In this document: in pieces, positions 36,401 to 46,014 of the stretch
Numbering within the stretch: position 1 is the stretch's first letter
Layout of the letters: the number at the start of each line of letters is the position of its first letter
NCBI GenBank assembly: GCA_963841995.1
Contig: CAWJEX010000007.1
Coordinates: forward strand, 186,001 to 250,000
DNA length: 64,000 bases
Origin: DATDPM01 sp963841995
GTDB taxonomy: Bacteria > Pseudomonadota > Alphaproteobacteria > DATDPM01
Direction: 5' to 3'
Made by a program: the position numbers and the translations under genes
The notes under the pieces: generated by a model
What the model saw: the letters and a program-made list of their open reading frames with translations, nothing else
What the model was told of the DNA's origin: nothing
Database searches by the model: none

Positions 36401-36847
36401 CTAATTGGCAATGCGCCAGGACCCATCCGGCTGCAAGCAGGCGGTGCCGTAGCTGTTCTGGGCTCTGCCTTCAACAACCACCGTCGATTGGTATTCGCGG
36501 CACGTCAGGCCGTTCGAAGCCTGATAGGGCGGCGAAACCGGCGTGGCGCTGATGGCTTGGCCGGACGTGACATAGGCCGAAGCCGGCGGGGCGTACACAG
36601 CGCCGGGAGGCTGCGCGTAATAGACCGGCGGTGGGCCTACGACCACCGGCGGACCGAAGAACGGGTAAAAAAAGTGGGGCCGGAAGCCGCAATTGAAGCA
36701 GCCGCCAACAAATACCTCGGCATCGGCCTGGGGAGCCATTGCTGCTACCAAGCCAAGCCCCAGAACGGCAGCGGCAAGGCCCTGTTTTGCAAAGCGGGAC
36801 ACCGGCTGTGCCACGGGAATGAGACGCAAAATCATTGAGGTCTTCAT
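36401..36847 (-). CDS. Small secreted Pro/Tyr-rich protein with surface-antigen-like C-terminus
   Basis: The protein has 148 residues. An N-terminal signal peptide ends near residue 43 (PQADA). The middle is rich in Pro, Tyr and Gly (FFYPFFGPPVVVGPPPVYYA). The last 35 residues (TCREYQSTVVVEGRAQNSYG, then PDGSWRI) resemble the C-terminal motif of rickettsial 17-kDa-type surface antigens. Four Cys residues could form disulphides. It is a lone gene flanked by long non-coding regions; its function is unknown and an envelope role is inferred. Confidence 0.75.
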   Translation of the reverse strand: MKTSMILRLIPVAQPVSRFAKQGLAAAVLGLGLVAAMAPQADAEVFVGGCFNCGFRPHFFYPFFGPPVVVGPPPVYYAQPPGAVYAPPASAYVTSGQAISATPVSPPYQASNGLTCREYQSTVVVEGRAQNSYGTACLQPDGSWRIAN

Positions 36848-36920
36848 GGTGTCCTCTGGAAACTCATGAATAACGTTACTAATTTCACGGAAAATAAGGC
36901 CTCTTCCTGCGCGGCTTAGA

Positions 36921-36946
36921 GCCTGATCTTGTCAGTTGGAACCGGC
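36921..36946. repeat. Dispersed intergenic repeat, copy 1
   Basis: A 26-base stretch containing TGATCTTGTCAGTT matches 46864-46889 with three mismatches. It lies between the small secreted protein and ppiD. Both copies are in the same orientation and in intergenic or decayed DNA. Confidence 0.6.
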
Positions 36947-37069
36947 GGCGGGTTGCGTTTCAATCCTGCCGTGACAGGCCGTCCAATCCCTTGTTGCGGC
37001 AGCCCTTAGCCACTCTTATCATGCGCGCCGCCGGACGATCCGGCCGCCCCATAACCATCTGGATTTCCT

Positions 37070-38941
37070 ATGCTCGATAGCCTCCGCAAAGGCGCCAACA
37101 CTTTGGCCGCCAAACTTTTATTCGGCCTCCTCGTGATTGCGTTCGCGATTTGGGGCATCGGCAGCCGCGATATTTTCTCGGCCGGCCAAAACTATGTGGC
37201 CAAGGTCGGCGACGTGAAGATCGACCCGCAGACGCTGACCAACGAATATCAGCGGATGCTCGCGCAATTGCGGCCGCAATTCGGTGGAAAGCTCGACCCC
37301 GACCAGGCCAAACAGATGGGCCTGCCCCAACTGGTGTTGAACCAGCTTGAGAGCCAGGCGTTGCTGGACCAAGCGGCGCAGGATCTCGGCATCGCGGTCA
37401 GCGACGACGTGATCTACACAACGATCAAGGGCAATCCCGCTTTTCAGGGACCGGGCCAAAAATTCGACGATTTGACCTTCCGCCAGCAACTTGCGCAGGC
37501 CGGGATTACCGAACAAGCCTTCGTCGCAAAGCGTCGCGCCGAAATCGCCCGGGACATCTTGACCGGCACGGTGCGACTTAGCGGCCATACGCCGAGGATG
37601 ATGGCCGAAGCGCTCTATCGGCTCCGCGAGGAAAAGCGGGTTGTCGACAAGGTGGAAATTCCGGACACGGCCTTCACCGATATCAAGGATCCCGATGATG
37701 CGACGCTCGCCGCTTATCACAAGGAACATGCGGCGACATTTACGGCGCCGGAATATCGCGCCGTTACCTATCTCGCCCTGACTCCCGCCGATCTCGCCAA
37801 GGACATCCAGGTTTCCGACGAAGACCTCCGGCAAGCCTATGACGACAATAAGAGCCATTATGCGATTCCGGAGTTGCGAACCCTCGAGCAAATGGTGCTC
37901 GCCAATGAGGATGCGGCAAAGCACGCCGAGGATATGCTTTCCCAGGGCAAGGATTTTGCCGCGGTCGCCAAGGAAGTCGCCGGCGCCGACAAAGACGCCA
38001 TCGAGCTTGGCGCGGTGAGCAAGGAGCAATTGCCGAAGGAATTGCAGGATCCGGCCTTTGCCGTGCCCCAAGATGGCGTCACCCAGCCGATCCAGGATGC
38101 GCTGGGCTGGCACATCCTCAAGACCGTAGCGATCAAACCGGGTTCGATGAAAACCTTCGATGAAGTCAAAGACGAACTGCGTGAATCGATCGCGGAGGAA
38201 CGGGCCACCGACAAGATCAGCAAGGAGGCCGACGAGCTCGAAGACACGCTGGCATCAGGCGCCAGCCTGGAAGACACGGCGCAGAAATTGGGCCTGAAGA
38301 CGGTGGCGGTGGCGGCCGTGGACTCGCAGGGCCGCGACGACAAGGGTGACCCGATCACCAGTCTTCCCCGCGGACCCTTCGTCACCACCGCTTTCGCGAC
38401 ACCGGAGGGCAAGACCAGTACGCTGATCGAGAGTTCGGATAACGGATATTTCGTTATACGGGTCGACAAAATCGCGCCAGCGGCGCTCCGTCCGCTGGAA
38501 GGCATTCGCGACGTGGTGATCTCGGTGTGGCGCGATGAGCAGGCGCGCAAGGCGGCAAAGGCCCGCGCCGACGAGATCGCGTCACAGGTCAAGGCGGGCA
38601 AAAGCCTTGCCGACGCGGCAAGCGCCTACCATTACGACGTGGAAACGACGACGCCAATCAAGCGCGATGAAGCCGGAGCCCTGCCGCAAACCCTGGTCAC
38701 GGACCTGTTCAAGGAACCCGAAGGCGGCGTTGCAACCGCCGAAACCAAAACCGGCGCGATCGTGGCGCAGGTAAAGAAAATCGAAGCGGCCGATCCGGCC
38801 GCCGACAAGCCGGGCGTGACCGCGTTTCAACGGCAACTTGACGCCACGCAAGGCACGAATTTCCTCGACCAATACGGCCTGGCGCTGCAAAACCGCTACC
38901 CGATCACTGTTCATACCAAGACCTTCGACGCGCTGTTCTAG
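37070..38941 (+). CDS. ppiD: PpiD/SurA-type peptidyl-prolyl cis-trans isomerase, membrane anchored
   Basis: The protein has 623 residues. A short cytosolic start is followed by one membrane segment (LLFGLLVIAFAIWGIG), then a large periplasmic part with a SurA_N-like chaperone region, a parvulin-like rotamase domain around residues 255-365 (RTLEQMVLANEDAAKHAEDM, ELGAVSKEQLPKELQDPAF, GWHILKTVAI) and a long C-terminal region. It assists folding of proteins leaving SecYEG. trpE follows after 8 nt, so the two are likely co-transcribed. Confidence 0.9.
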   Translation: MLDSLRKGANTLAAKLLFGLLVIAFAIWGIGSRDIFSAGQNYVAKVGDVKIDPQTLTNEYQRMLAQLRPQFGGKLDPDQAKQMGLPQLVLNQLESQALLDQAAQDLGIAVSDDVIYTTIKGNPAFQGPGQKFDDLTFRQQLAQAGITEQAFVAKRRAEIARDILTGTVRLSGHTPRMMAEALYRLREEKRVVDKVEIPDTAFTDIKDPDDATLAAYHKEHAATFTAPEYRAVTYLALTPADLAKDIQVSDEDLRQAYDDNKSHYAIPELRTLEQMVLANEDAAKHAEDMLSQGKDFAAVAKEVAGADKDAIELGAVSKEQLPKELQDPAFAVPQDGVTQPIQDALGWHILKTVAIKPGSMKTFDEVKDELRESIAEERATDKISKEADELEDTLASGASLEDTAQKLGLKTVAVAAVDSQGRDDKGDPITSLPRGPFVTTAFATPEGKTSTLIESSDNGYFVIRVDKIAPAALRPLEGIRDVVISVWRDEQARKAAKARADEIASQVKAGKSLADAASAYHYDVETTTPIKRDEAGALPQTLVTDLFKEPEGGVATAETKTGAIVAQVKKIEAADPAADKPGVTAFQRQLDATQGTNFLDQYGLALQNRYPITVHTKTFDALF

Positions 38942-38949
38942 GGCGGAGC

Positions 38950-40488
38950 ATGAAGCCGGCGCTCGATTTTGCTTCCTTTGCCAGCCCTTATGAGGCTGGC
39001 CAGGCGCAGCTCTTGTGGACGGTTCTGGTCGCCGATCTCGAAACCCCGGTTTCGGCGATGCTCAAGCTGGGCTTGGGGCGCGCCAACAGCTTCCTCCTCG
39101 AATCGGTGGAAGGCGGCGCCATTCGCGGCCGCTATTCCGCGATCGGCTTCGATCCCGATGTCGTCTGGCGCTGCCGCGGGAAAACGGCGGAGATCAATCG
39201 TCAGGCGTTGAAAACCCCCGATACTTTCGAACCCTGCCCGGGCCCGCCGCTGGAATCGCTACGGGCGCTAATTGCCGAATCGCGGACCGATCTTCCGGAA
39301 AAGTTGCCACCGATGGCATCCGGCTTGTTCGGCTATATCGGTTATGACGCCGTACGCTTGATGGAGCGCCTGCCGGACAAGAATCCGAGCGAGATCGACA
39401 TCCCCGACGCGATGTTCCTGCGCCCCACCATCATGGCGATCTTCGACATCGTCGAAGACAGCGTGTTTGTGGTGACGCCGGTTTGGCCTAATCCCACCGT
39501 GCCGACGCGCAAAGCGTACAATCAGGCCTGCGACCGCTTGCGCGAAGTCGCCAGCCGTTTCGACCGCGACCTCAAAATGGGCCACGCACCGGAAGAAGTG
39601 GCGGGGGAATTGGCGGAACCGGTTTCCAATACGACGCGCGCCGAATATCACGCGATTGTGGCAAAAGCGAAAGAATACATTCTGGCGGGCGATATTTTTC
39701 AGGTCGTCCCGTCCCAGCGCTTTTCCGTTCCCTTCGCCCTGCCGCCCTTCGCGCTTTACCGGGCGCTTCGTCGCCTCAACCCTTCGCCCTTCCTGTTCTT
39801 CTTCGATTTCGGCGGATTTTCCGTCGTCGGGTCGAGTCCGGAAATTCTCGTCCGCTTACGCCAAGGCGTGGTCACCATCCGCCCGATCGCCGGCACGAGA
39901 CCGCGCGGCGCCAACGCGGCGGAAGACCGGGCACTCTCCGCCGATCTGCTGGCCGATCCCAAGGAAGTGGCCGAGCATCTGATGCTGCTGGATCTGGGGC
40001 GTAACGACGTGGGCCGGGTCGCAAAGACCGGGACCGTGCACGTCACCGACCAAATGGTGATCGAATACTATTCCCACGTCATGCATATCGTCTCGAACGT
40101 CGAAGGCGACATCGATCCGAAATACGACGCCCTGGATGCGCTGATCGCCGGTTTTCCGGCCGGTACCGTCAGCGGCGCGCCGAAGGTGCGGGCGATGCAA
40201 GTCATCGACGAATTGGAGAAGACCCGGCGCAATCTCTACGCCGGAGCCGTCGGCTATTTCTCCTGCACCGGCGACATGGACACCTGCATCGCGCTCCGCA
40301 CCGCGGTCGTCAAAGACGGAACCATCTACATTCAGGCGGGCGGCGGCGTCGTCGCCGATAGCGACCCCGAATCCGAATATCAGGAAACCCGCAACAAGGC
40401 CCGGGCGCTTTTGCGCGCGGCGCAAGAAGCCGTGCGGTTCGCCGGAACCGGCGCGGAAGAACCGGCCCGGGAAGCCGGTGGACGTTAA
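38950..40488 (+). CDS. trpE: Anthranilate synthase component I
   Basis: The protein has 512 residues. The chorismate-binding domain contains PSQRFS, FFFDFGGFSVVGSSPE, IAGTRPRG, LLDLGRNDVGRV and PAGTVSGAPKVRAMQ. It makes anthranilate from chorismate with ammonia from TrpG. It is not fused to TrpG, which is encoded 1.35 kb downstream past an opposite-strand gene. No leader peptide can fit in the 8-nt gap after ppiD. Confidence 0.96.
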   Translation: MKPALDFASFASPYEAGQAQLLWTVLVADLETPVSAMLKLGLGRANSFLLESVEGGAIRGRYSAIGFDPDVVWRCRGKTAEINRQALKTPDTFEPCPGPPLESLRALIAESRTDLPEKLPPMASGLFGYIGYDAVRLMERLPDKNPSEIDIPDAMFLRPTIMAIFDIVEDSVFVVTPVWPNPTVPTRKAYNQACDRLREVASRFDRDLKMGHAPEEVAGELAEPVSNTTRAEYHAIVAKAKEYILAGDIFQVVPSQRFSVPFALPPFALYRALRRLNPSPFLFFFDFGGFSVVGSSPEILVRLRQGVVTIRPIAGTRPRGANAAEDRALSADLLADPKEVAEHLMLLDLGRNDVGRVAKTGTVHVTDQMVIEYYSHVMHIVSNVEGDIDPKYDALDALIAGFPAGTVSGAPKVRAMQVIDELEKTRRNLYAGAVGYFSCTGDMDTCIALRTAVVKDGTIYIQAGGGVVADSDPESEYQETRNKARALLRAAQEAVRFAGTGAEEPAREAGGR

Positions 40489-40491
40489 AGC

Positions 40492-41583
40492 CTATCCGCG
40501 CTGTGCCGTATTGCCGCCCGCTGTCATTTGATGGCGGACGATGGCGCTTAAGGGCACGAGCACGATCCCATCCGCTTGCATGCGCGGCAGCCAGGCTTTG
40601 AGCGCTTCCAGCGTGCCGTCATGAGGATGGCCGATTGCCACCGCGAATCCGTCCATGCGGGCGACCCGTTCGGTTTCGGCCAGCCGTTGCTCGACCTCTT
40701 CCGCGTTCTGATCGTTGTCGAGAAAGACTTGGCGCGCCGCCGTCGGTACGCCCATCTCATGGGCCAATTTCTCGCCGACCGAATCCGGAATGGTTTTCGA
40801 ATCGAGGAACAGCAACCCCCGCGCCTTCAACTCGTTCATCACCAATTCCATGCCGTGACGATCGCGGGTGAAACGGCTTCCCATGTGATTGTTGACGCCG
40901 ACATAGCCGTCGAAGCGATCGAGATTCCAGTGGAGGCGGCGCAGCAATTCATCGTCGGGGATTTCGGTCATGAGCGCGTTCGGGCCCGGGTTCTGGGTCG
41001 AATCCATGGCCTCCATCGGCATATGGACGAGAAGCTCGTGACCGGATTGCTTGGCGAGGCGGACCTGATCCGCAACGTCTTCCGCATAGGGCAGAAAAGC
41101 CAGCGTCACCGTTGCCGGAAGTTCGATGGCGCGCGCCGAGCGATGCCGGTCCACGCCGACATCGTCGATCACGATGGCCACCATCGGCCGCCCGTTGGTT
41201 TCGGGCGCCGTCGAGGCAAATCGCATCCAGGCGGGCGAAAGCGTCGATTGCGAAGACGATCCTGCGGACGGCGGCGATGAATCGGATTTATGGGCTTCCG
41301 GCGGCAGGTTCCGTTGGGCGCTGCTGAGATCGACCGGCTCATGGGCGCCTTCCGGCGACCCGGCGGCAGGCGCAATTTCCGCCAACCGCGCCTCTTGACG
41401 GCCCGCGACCGGAAGCCAAAGCCGGGCGACGGCAAATCCGACGATCGCGGCGACCGCGATCACGCCGAATACCTTCAGGGCTTCACGCCTGGCCGCCGCT
41501 TCGCGCTTTGGCGAAATGCGAAAACGGAACAGGCTCGATAGGCGGCGGTGCCAAGACGCCGGTTTCGAGCGTTTAGCGGCCAT
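40492..41583 (-). CDS. Divergent polysaccharide deacetylase family protein
   Basis: The protein has 363 residues: a membrane anchor near residue 35-55 (VFGVIAVAAIVGFAVARLWL), a Pro/Ser-rich linker, then the deacetylase-like domain from about residue 130 (MVAIVIDDVGVDRH, VHMPMEAM, VNNHMGSRF, GLLFLDSKTIP, AIGHPHDGTLEAL). The family is often next to ctpA/envC genes and is thought to act on periplasmic polysaccharide or peptidoglycan. Here it lies alone, antisense between trpE and trpG; the stop is 3 nt from the trpE stop. Confidence 0.87.
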   Translation of the reverse strand: MAAKRSKPASWHRRLSSLFRFRISPKREAAARREALKVFGVIAVAAIVGFAVARLWLPVAGRQEARLAEIAPAAGSPEGAHEPVDLSSAQRNLPPEAHKSDSSPPSAGSSSQSTLSPAWMRFASTAPETNGRPMVAIVIDDVGVDRHRSARAIELPATVTLAFLPYAEDVADQVRLAKQSGHELLVHMPMEAMDSTQNPGPNALMTEIPDDELLRRLHWNLDRFDGYVGVNNHMGSRFTRDRHGMELVMNELKARGLLFLDSKTIPDSVGEKLAHEMGVPTAARQVFLDNDQNAEEVEQRLAETERVARMDGFAVAIGHPHDGTLEALKAWLPRMQADGIVLVPLSAIVRHQMTAGGNTAQRG

Positions 41584-41838
41584 TGGCGTTAGAACACTGC
41601 GGGTCTGTCATTGCAATTCCTGATTTGACGTCTCATATGAAATAGGCCGGCGCCGTGGGGCCGCGGCGAGCCGGGATGCGTAGATTAAAGCCCTGCAGAT
41701 GCAGCTCGAAACCAGCCATTTTCCTGGCACTTTGAAGCCTTTTTGGGGCTAGGCTGCGCTTCCTTCGCTCTCACGGACCTGATATATCTGCGCTTAACAT
41801 ATAAGGCTTAAGAACTCCTAGAACGGTCAAAGTTTGCG

Positions 41839-42429
41839 ATGTTCCTGTTGATCGACAATTACGACAGCTTCACTTACAATCTCGTTCACTATCTAGGCGA
41901 GCTTGGGGCCGATGTCGTCGTCCGCCGCAACGACGTCCTCACGGTCGACGAAGCGCTCAATCTGAATCCTCAAGGCATCGTAATCTCGCCGGGACCCTGC
42001 GATCCGGATCGCGCCGGTATTTGCTTGGAGCTGATCGAACGCGCGGCACCGCGAATTCCGCTCCTCGGTGTTTGCTTGGGCCATCAAGCGATCGGCCAGG
42101 CTTTCGGCGGCAAGGTGGTGCGCGCACCGATGCCCATGCACGGCAAGGTAAGCGCCATTTACCATAAAAATACCGGCGTGTTGCGCGGCTTGCCCAATCC
42201 GTTCCATGCCACCCGCTATCATTCGCTCATCGTCGATCGCGCGAGTTTGCCCGATTGCCTCGAAATCACCGCCGAAACCAAGGATGGCTTGATCATGGCC
42301 CTGGCCCATCGCAGCCTGCCGGTTCACGGCGTTCAGTTCCACCCGGAATCGATCGCGACCGAGCACGGGCACGATATGTTGCGCAATTTTCTCGAACTCG
42401 CCGGAGCGCGCGTCCCGGCCGTGGCCTGA
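41839..42429 (+). CDS. trpG: Anthranilate synthase component II (glutamine amidotransferase)
   Basis: The protein has 196 residues. The class I glutaminase triad is visible: Cys in GVCLGHQAIGQAFGG, and His and Glu in VQFHPES. LIDNYDSFTYNLVHYLGELG at the N-terminus is typical. It supplies ammonia to TrpE and could serve PabB as well. A 255-bp non-coding region precedes it and should hold the promoter of trpGDC-moaC-moeA; I see no clear leader peptide there. Confidence 0.96.
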   Translation: MFLLIDNYDSFTYNLVHYLGELGADVVVRRNDVLTVDEALNLNPQGIVISPGPCDPDRAGICLELIERAAPRIPLLGVCLGHQAIGQAFGGKVVRAPMPMHGKVSAIYHKNTGVLRGLPNPFHATRYHSLIVDRASLPDCLEITAETKDGLIMALAHRSLPVHGVQFHPESIATEHGHDMLRNFLELAGARVPAVA

Positions 42430-42460
42430 TCCAGGTCTTGCCCAAATTGAACGGGGCCGC

Positions 42461-43501
42461 ATGAGCGATCTCAAGCCATTCCTCGCCGCGGTCGCCGCGC
42501 GCAAATCGCTTTCCGAAGCCGAGGCCGAACAGGCCTTCTCGATTATCATGTCCGGAACCGCGTCCGAATCCGAAATCGGCGCCTTCCTCATGGGATTGCG
42601 CGTGCGCGGCGAAACCGTCGACGAAATCGCAGGCGCCGCCAGGGTCATGCGTGGCAAGGCCCATATGGTCGATGCGCCGGAAGGGGCCATCGATACCTGC
42701 GGCACCGGCGGCGACGATTTGGGTACGCTCAATATTTCGACCGCGGCCGCCATCGTCACCGCCGCTTGCGGCGTTCCCGTCGCCAAGCACGGCAACCGCG
42801 CCTCATCGTCGCGTTCAGGATCGGCCGATGTGCTGGCCGCACTTGGCGTCGATCTCGATGCCGAAATGCCGCTTGTCGAACGCTCGCTATGGGACAACAA
42901 GATCGCTTTCCTGATGGCGCCGCGGCACCACAGCGCGATGCGGCATGTGATGAACGTCCGCCGCGAACTTGGCATCCGGACCATTTTCAATTTGCTGGGG
43001 CCGCTTTCGAACCCCGCCGGCACCCGCCGTCAATTGGTGGGTGTGTTCGCGTCGGAATGGGTGAAGCCGTTGGCGGAAGTCCTGTTGCGGTTGGGCGCGC
43101 AATTCGCCTGGGTCGTGCATGGCGGCGACGGACTCGATGAGCTGACGATTTCCGGTCCCTCCGAAGTGGCCGAACTCAAGGATGGACAAATTCGAAGCTT
43201 CACCGTGACCCCGGAGGATGCCGGCTTGCCGCGCGCCCGCGTTGAAGACATCCGAGGCGGCGACGCGATCGCGAATGCCCGGGCGCTCAGGGCCCTTCTG
43301 CACGGTCAGCCGGGACCTTACCGCGATATCGTCCTCCTGAATTCCGCGGCGGCTCTCATTGTCGCTGGAGTGGACGGAGATTTGCCGGCCGGAGTCGCGC
43401 GGGCGCAGGAAGCCATCGATTCCGGCGCCGCGCTTGCCACACTCGATCGATTGATCGCCGTCGGCCATCGTCCCAAGGCGGCAAGCGAGCAGACGGCATG
43501 A
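42461..43501 (+). CDS. trpD: Anthranilate phosphoribosyltransferase
   Basis: The protein has 346 residues. DTCGTGGDDLGTLNISTAAA (PRPP site), VAKHGNRASSSRSGSADVL and RTIFNLLGPLSNP are hallmark motifs. It joins anthranilate with PRPP. It overlaps trpC by 4 bp (ATGA). Confidence 0.97.
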   Translation: MSDLKPFLAAVAARKSLSEAEAEQAFSIIMSGTASESEIGAFLMGLRVRGETVDEIAGAARVMRGKAHMVDAPEGAIDTCGTGGDDLGTLNISTAAAIVTAACGVPVAKHGNRASSSRSGSADVLAALGVDLDAEMPLVERSLWDNKIAFLMAPRHHSAMRHVMNVRRELGIRTIFNLLGPLSNPAGTRRQLVGVFASEWVKPLAEVLLRLGAQFAWVVHGGDGLDELTISGPSEVAELKDGQIRSFTVTPEDAGLPRARVEDIRGGDAIANARALRALLHGQPGPYRDIVLLNSAAALIVAGVDGDLPAGVARAQEAIDSGAALATLDRLIAVGHRPKAASEQTA

Positions 43502-44310
43502 GCAACGCGCTGGTCCGGATCTGCGCCGATAAGCGCAAGCATGTGGCAACACAAAAAGCGGCAAAACCGCTTGAGGCTCTAACACGCGAGGCCGAGAAAT
43601 TGCCGCCCCCGCGGCCTTTTGCCCAACGGCTTACGAGCGTCGCCGACGCCGGGCGCTATGCGGTGATTTGCGAAATGAAGCGGGCCTCGCCCAGCGGCGG
43701 TCAGGTCCGCACCGATTTCGATCCCGGGATCTTGGCCCGGCAGTATGAGGACGGGGGTGCCGCCTGTTTGTCCGTCCTGACCGATGGCCCCTATTTCCAG
43801 GGACGGGACGAAGACCTTATCGCGGCGCGGTCGGCCTGCGGCCTGCCCTGCCTGCGCAAGGACTTCATGCTTGAGCCTTATCAGATCGTCGAATCCCGCG
43901 TCCTCGAAGCCGATTGCGTGTTGTTGATCATGGCGGCGTTAAGCGACGGAGAAGCGTATGAGCTCGAATCCCTGGCGACGGATTTGGGGATGGATGTTTT
44001 GGTCGAGGTTCACGACGCCGAGGAACTGTCCCGCGCGCTTCGCTTGCGCTCTCGCCTGATCGGTATAAACAATCGCAATCTCAGGACCTTGAAGACAGAA
44101 ATTGCGACGACAGAAGAACTTGCCCGCCAGATCCCGGACGATCAAATCTTAGTCAGCGAGAGCGGCATCAAAACCCTTGCCGATCTTGAGCGGCTGTCTG
44201 AAGCCGGCGCCGATGCGTTTCTCGTCGGCGAATCGCTGATGCGCGAAAAGGATGTGACGGCGGCGATCCGGGCCCTGATCGGGGAGTCCCTGGAACAAGT
44301 GGGGGCGTGA
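43498..44310 (+). CDS. trpC: Indole-3-glycerol phosphate synthase
   Basis: The protein has 270 residues, a TIM barrel with EMKRASPSGG (catalytic Glu and Lys), LRKDFMLEPYQIVE, INNRNLRTLK and VSESGI. It closes the indole ring of tryptophan. It overlaps trpD and is followed after 1 nt by moaC. Confidence 0.96.
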   Translation: MSNALVRICADKRKHVATQKAAKPLEALTREAEKLPPPRPFAQRLTSVADAGRYAVICEMKRASPSGGQVRTDFDPGILARQYEDGGAACLSVLTDGPYFQGRDEDLIAARSACGLPCLRKDFMLEPYQIVESRVLEADCVLLIMAALSDGEAYELESLATDLGMDVLVEVHDAEELSRALRLRSRLIGINNRNLRTLKTEIATTEELARQIPDDQILVSESGIKTLADLERLSEAGADAFLVGESLMREKDVTAAIRALIGESLEQVGA

Positions 44311-44311
44311 G

Positions 44312-44788
44312 ATGCCGAAGCTCTCTCACATCGATGCCAAAGGCGAGGCGGCGATGGTCGATGTTTCCGGGAAAACCGTGACCTTGCGCAGCGCCACCGC
44401 CAAGGGATCCGTGCTGATGGCACCGGCGACACTGCGCATGGTGATAGAGGGAACCGCCAAAAAAGGCGACGTGCTCGCGGTCGCCAAGCTCGCCGGGATC
44501 ATGGCCGCCAAGCAGACCGCCACGTTGATTCCGCTTTGTCATCCGTTGCCGCTCTCCGTAATCCAGGTGGAGCTAACTTGCGACCAGGCCCGCAATGCCG
44601 TCGACATTACGGCGACGTGCAAGGTGGAGGGCCAAACCGGGGTCGAGATGGAAGCGCTGACCGCCGTCAGCGTCGCCGCTCTGACCGTCTATGACATGTG
44701 CAAATCAGCCGACCGTAACATCACCCTCACCGATATCCGCCTGATCCATAAATCCGGAGGCAAATCAGGGACCTTCGAGGCGGTTTGA
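44312..44788 (+). CDS. moaC: Cyclic pyranopterin monophosphate synthase
   Basis: The protein has 158 residues. VAKLAGIMAAKQTATLIPLCHPLPL and EMEALTAVSVAALTVYDMCKS contain the conserved Lys, His, Glu and Asp of MoaC. It makes cPMP, the first stable molybdopterin precursor. The trpC-moaC-moeA order is common in alphaproteobacteria. Confidence 0.97.
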   Translation: MPKLSHIDAKGEAAMVDVSGKTVTLRSATAKGSVLMAPATLRMVIEGTAKKGDVLAVAKLAGIMAAKQTATLIPLCHPLPLSVIQVELTCDQARNAVDITATCKVEGQTGVEMEALTAVSVAALTVYDMCKSADRNITLTDIRLIHKSGGKSGTFEAV

Positions 44789-45999
44789 TGATTTCCGTCG
44801 AAGCGGCTCTGGGGCGTATCACCGCCGCCTTTGCTCCGTTAGGAGTTGAGACGGTTCCGCTCGCCGAAGCGTTGGGACGGGTGCTTGCCGAGGATGTCGC
44901 GGCAACGCTAAGCCAGCCGCCGGTTGCCGTTTCCGCCATGGATGGCTACGCGGTTCGAGCGGCCGATATCTCGTCCCTGCCGGCAACCCTGCGCTGCGTC
45001 GGCGAGGCTCCTGCTGGGGGTAGTTACGGCAAGGAACTCTGTGGCGGCGAAACAGTCCGGATCTTTACCGGCGGGCCGGTGCCGGCCGGGGCCGATACCA
45101 TCGTCATCCAGGAAAACACCGAGGCCGAAGGCGGGCATGTCACCGTCATCGCGGCAGCGCTGCCTGGCCGCTACATCCGGCCCGCCGGTCTCGATTTCAG
45201 GCAGGGCGAGATCGGCCTCAAACGCGGCCGAAGGCTTACGCCACGGGACATCGGCCTGGCGGCGGCGATGAATCTGGCGGCGCTTCCCATCCGCTGCAAA
45301 CCCAAAATCGCCGTTTTGGCCACCGGCGATGAATTGGTGCCGCTGGGGACAATTCCCGGCCGCCATCAGATCATCAGTTCCAACGGTGTCGGGCTTGCCG
45401 CTTTCATCGCCGCCCAGGGCGGTCTTTGCATCGACCTTGGCATTGCCCGGGATTCGATCGAAATGCTCCGCGACGCGGCGGGAAAAGCGAGGGACGCCGA
45501 TCTGCTGGTGACCACCGGCGGGGTTTCGGTCGGCGATCACGATCTGGTTCAGGAGGCTTTCGGCCAAATCGGCTTTGCCGCCGATTTCTGGCAGGTCGCC
45601 ATGCGGCCGGGAAAGCCGTTGTTGTTCGGCCGGATCGGACAGTTGCCGGTCTTGGGATTCCCGGGCAACCCGGTTTCGGCATTGGTGTGCGCCGTGATCT
45701 ATCTTGCCCCGGCGATCGCGGCCATGCTCGGAGTGGCGGAATCGTCCCTATCCACCCAGTCCGCATTGCTCGCCATCGACCTTGCGGCCAATGATCACCG
45801 CCAGGATTACCTGCGTGCGCGTCTTTCCTTCGACACCGAGGGCAACCCGGTTGCAACGCCCTTCCCCCGCCAGGACAGCTCCATGCTCTCCTGCCTTGCG
45901 GCGGCCGATTGCCTGATCATCCGGCCGCCTCATGCGCCTCCAGCCAAGGCTGGGTCGCGGGTTTCGATCCTCGCCTTGCCTTCCATCCCTCCGCTTTAA
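44788..45999 (+). CDS. moeA: Molybdopterin molybdenumtransferase MoeA
   Basis: The ATG at 44788 overlaps the moaC stop by one base (TGATG); 403 residues. MDGYAVRAADI, GGPVPAGADTIVIQENTE, VLATGDELVP, TTGGVSVGDHD and GFPGNPVSALV are typical. It inserts molybdate into adenylylated molybdopterin. The moaC-moeA pair indicates molybdoenzymes elsewhere in the genome. Confidence 0.96.
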   Translation: MISVEAALGRITAAFAPLGVETVPLAEALGRVLAEDVAATLSQPPVAVSAMDGYAVRAADISSLPATLRCVGEAPAGGSYGKELCGGETVRIFTGGPVPAGADTIVIQENTEAEGGHVTVIAAALPGRYIRPAGLDFRQGEIGLKRGRRLTPRDIGLAAAMNLAALPIRCKPKIAVLATGDELVPLGTIPGRHQIISSNGVGLAAFIAAQGGLCIDLGIARDSIEMLRDAAGKARDADLLVTTGGVSVGDHDLVQEAFGQIGFAADFWQVAMRPGKPLLFGRIGQLPVLGFPGNPVSALVCAVIYLAPAIAAMLGVAESSLSTQSALLAIDLAANDHRQDYLRARLSFDTEGNPVATPFPRQDSSMLSCLAAADCLIIRPPHAPPAKAGSRVSILALPSIPPL

Positions 46000-46014
46000 C
46001 AACCGATTCAAAGC

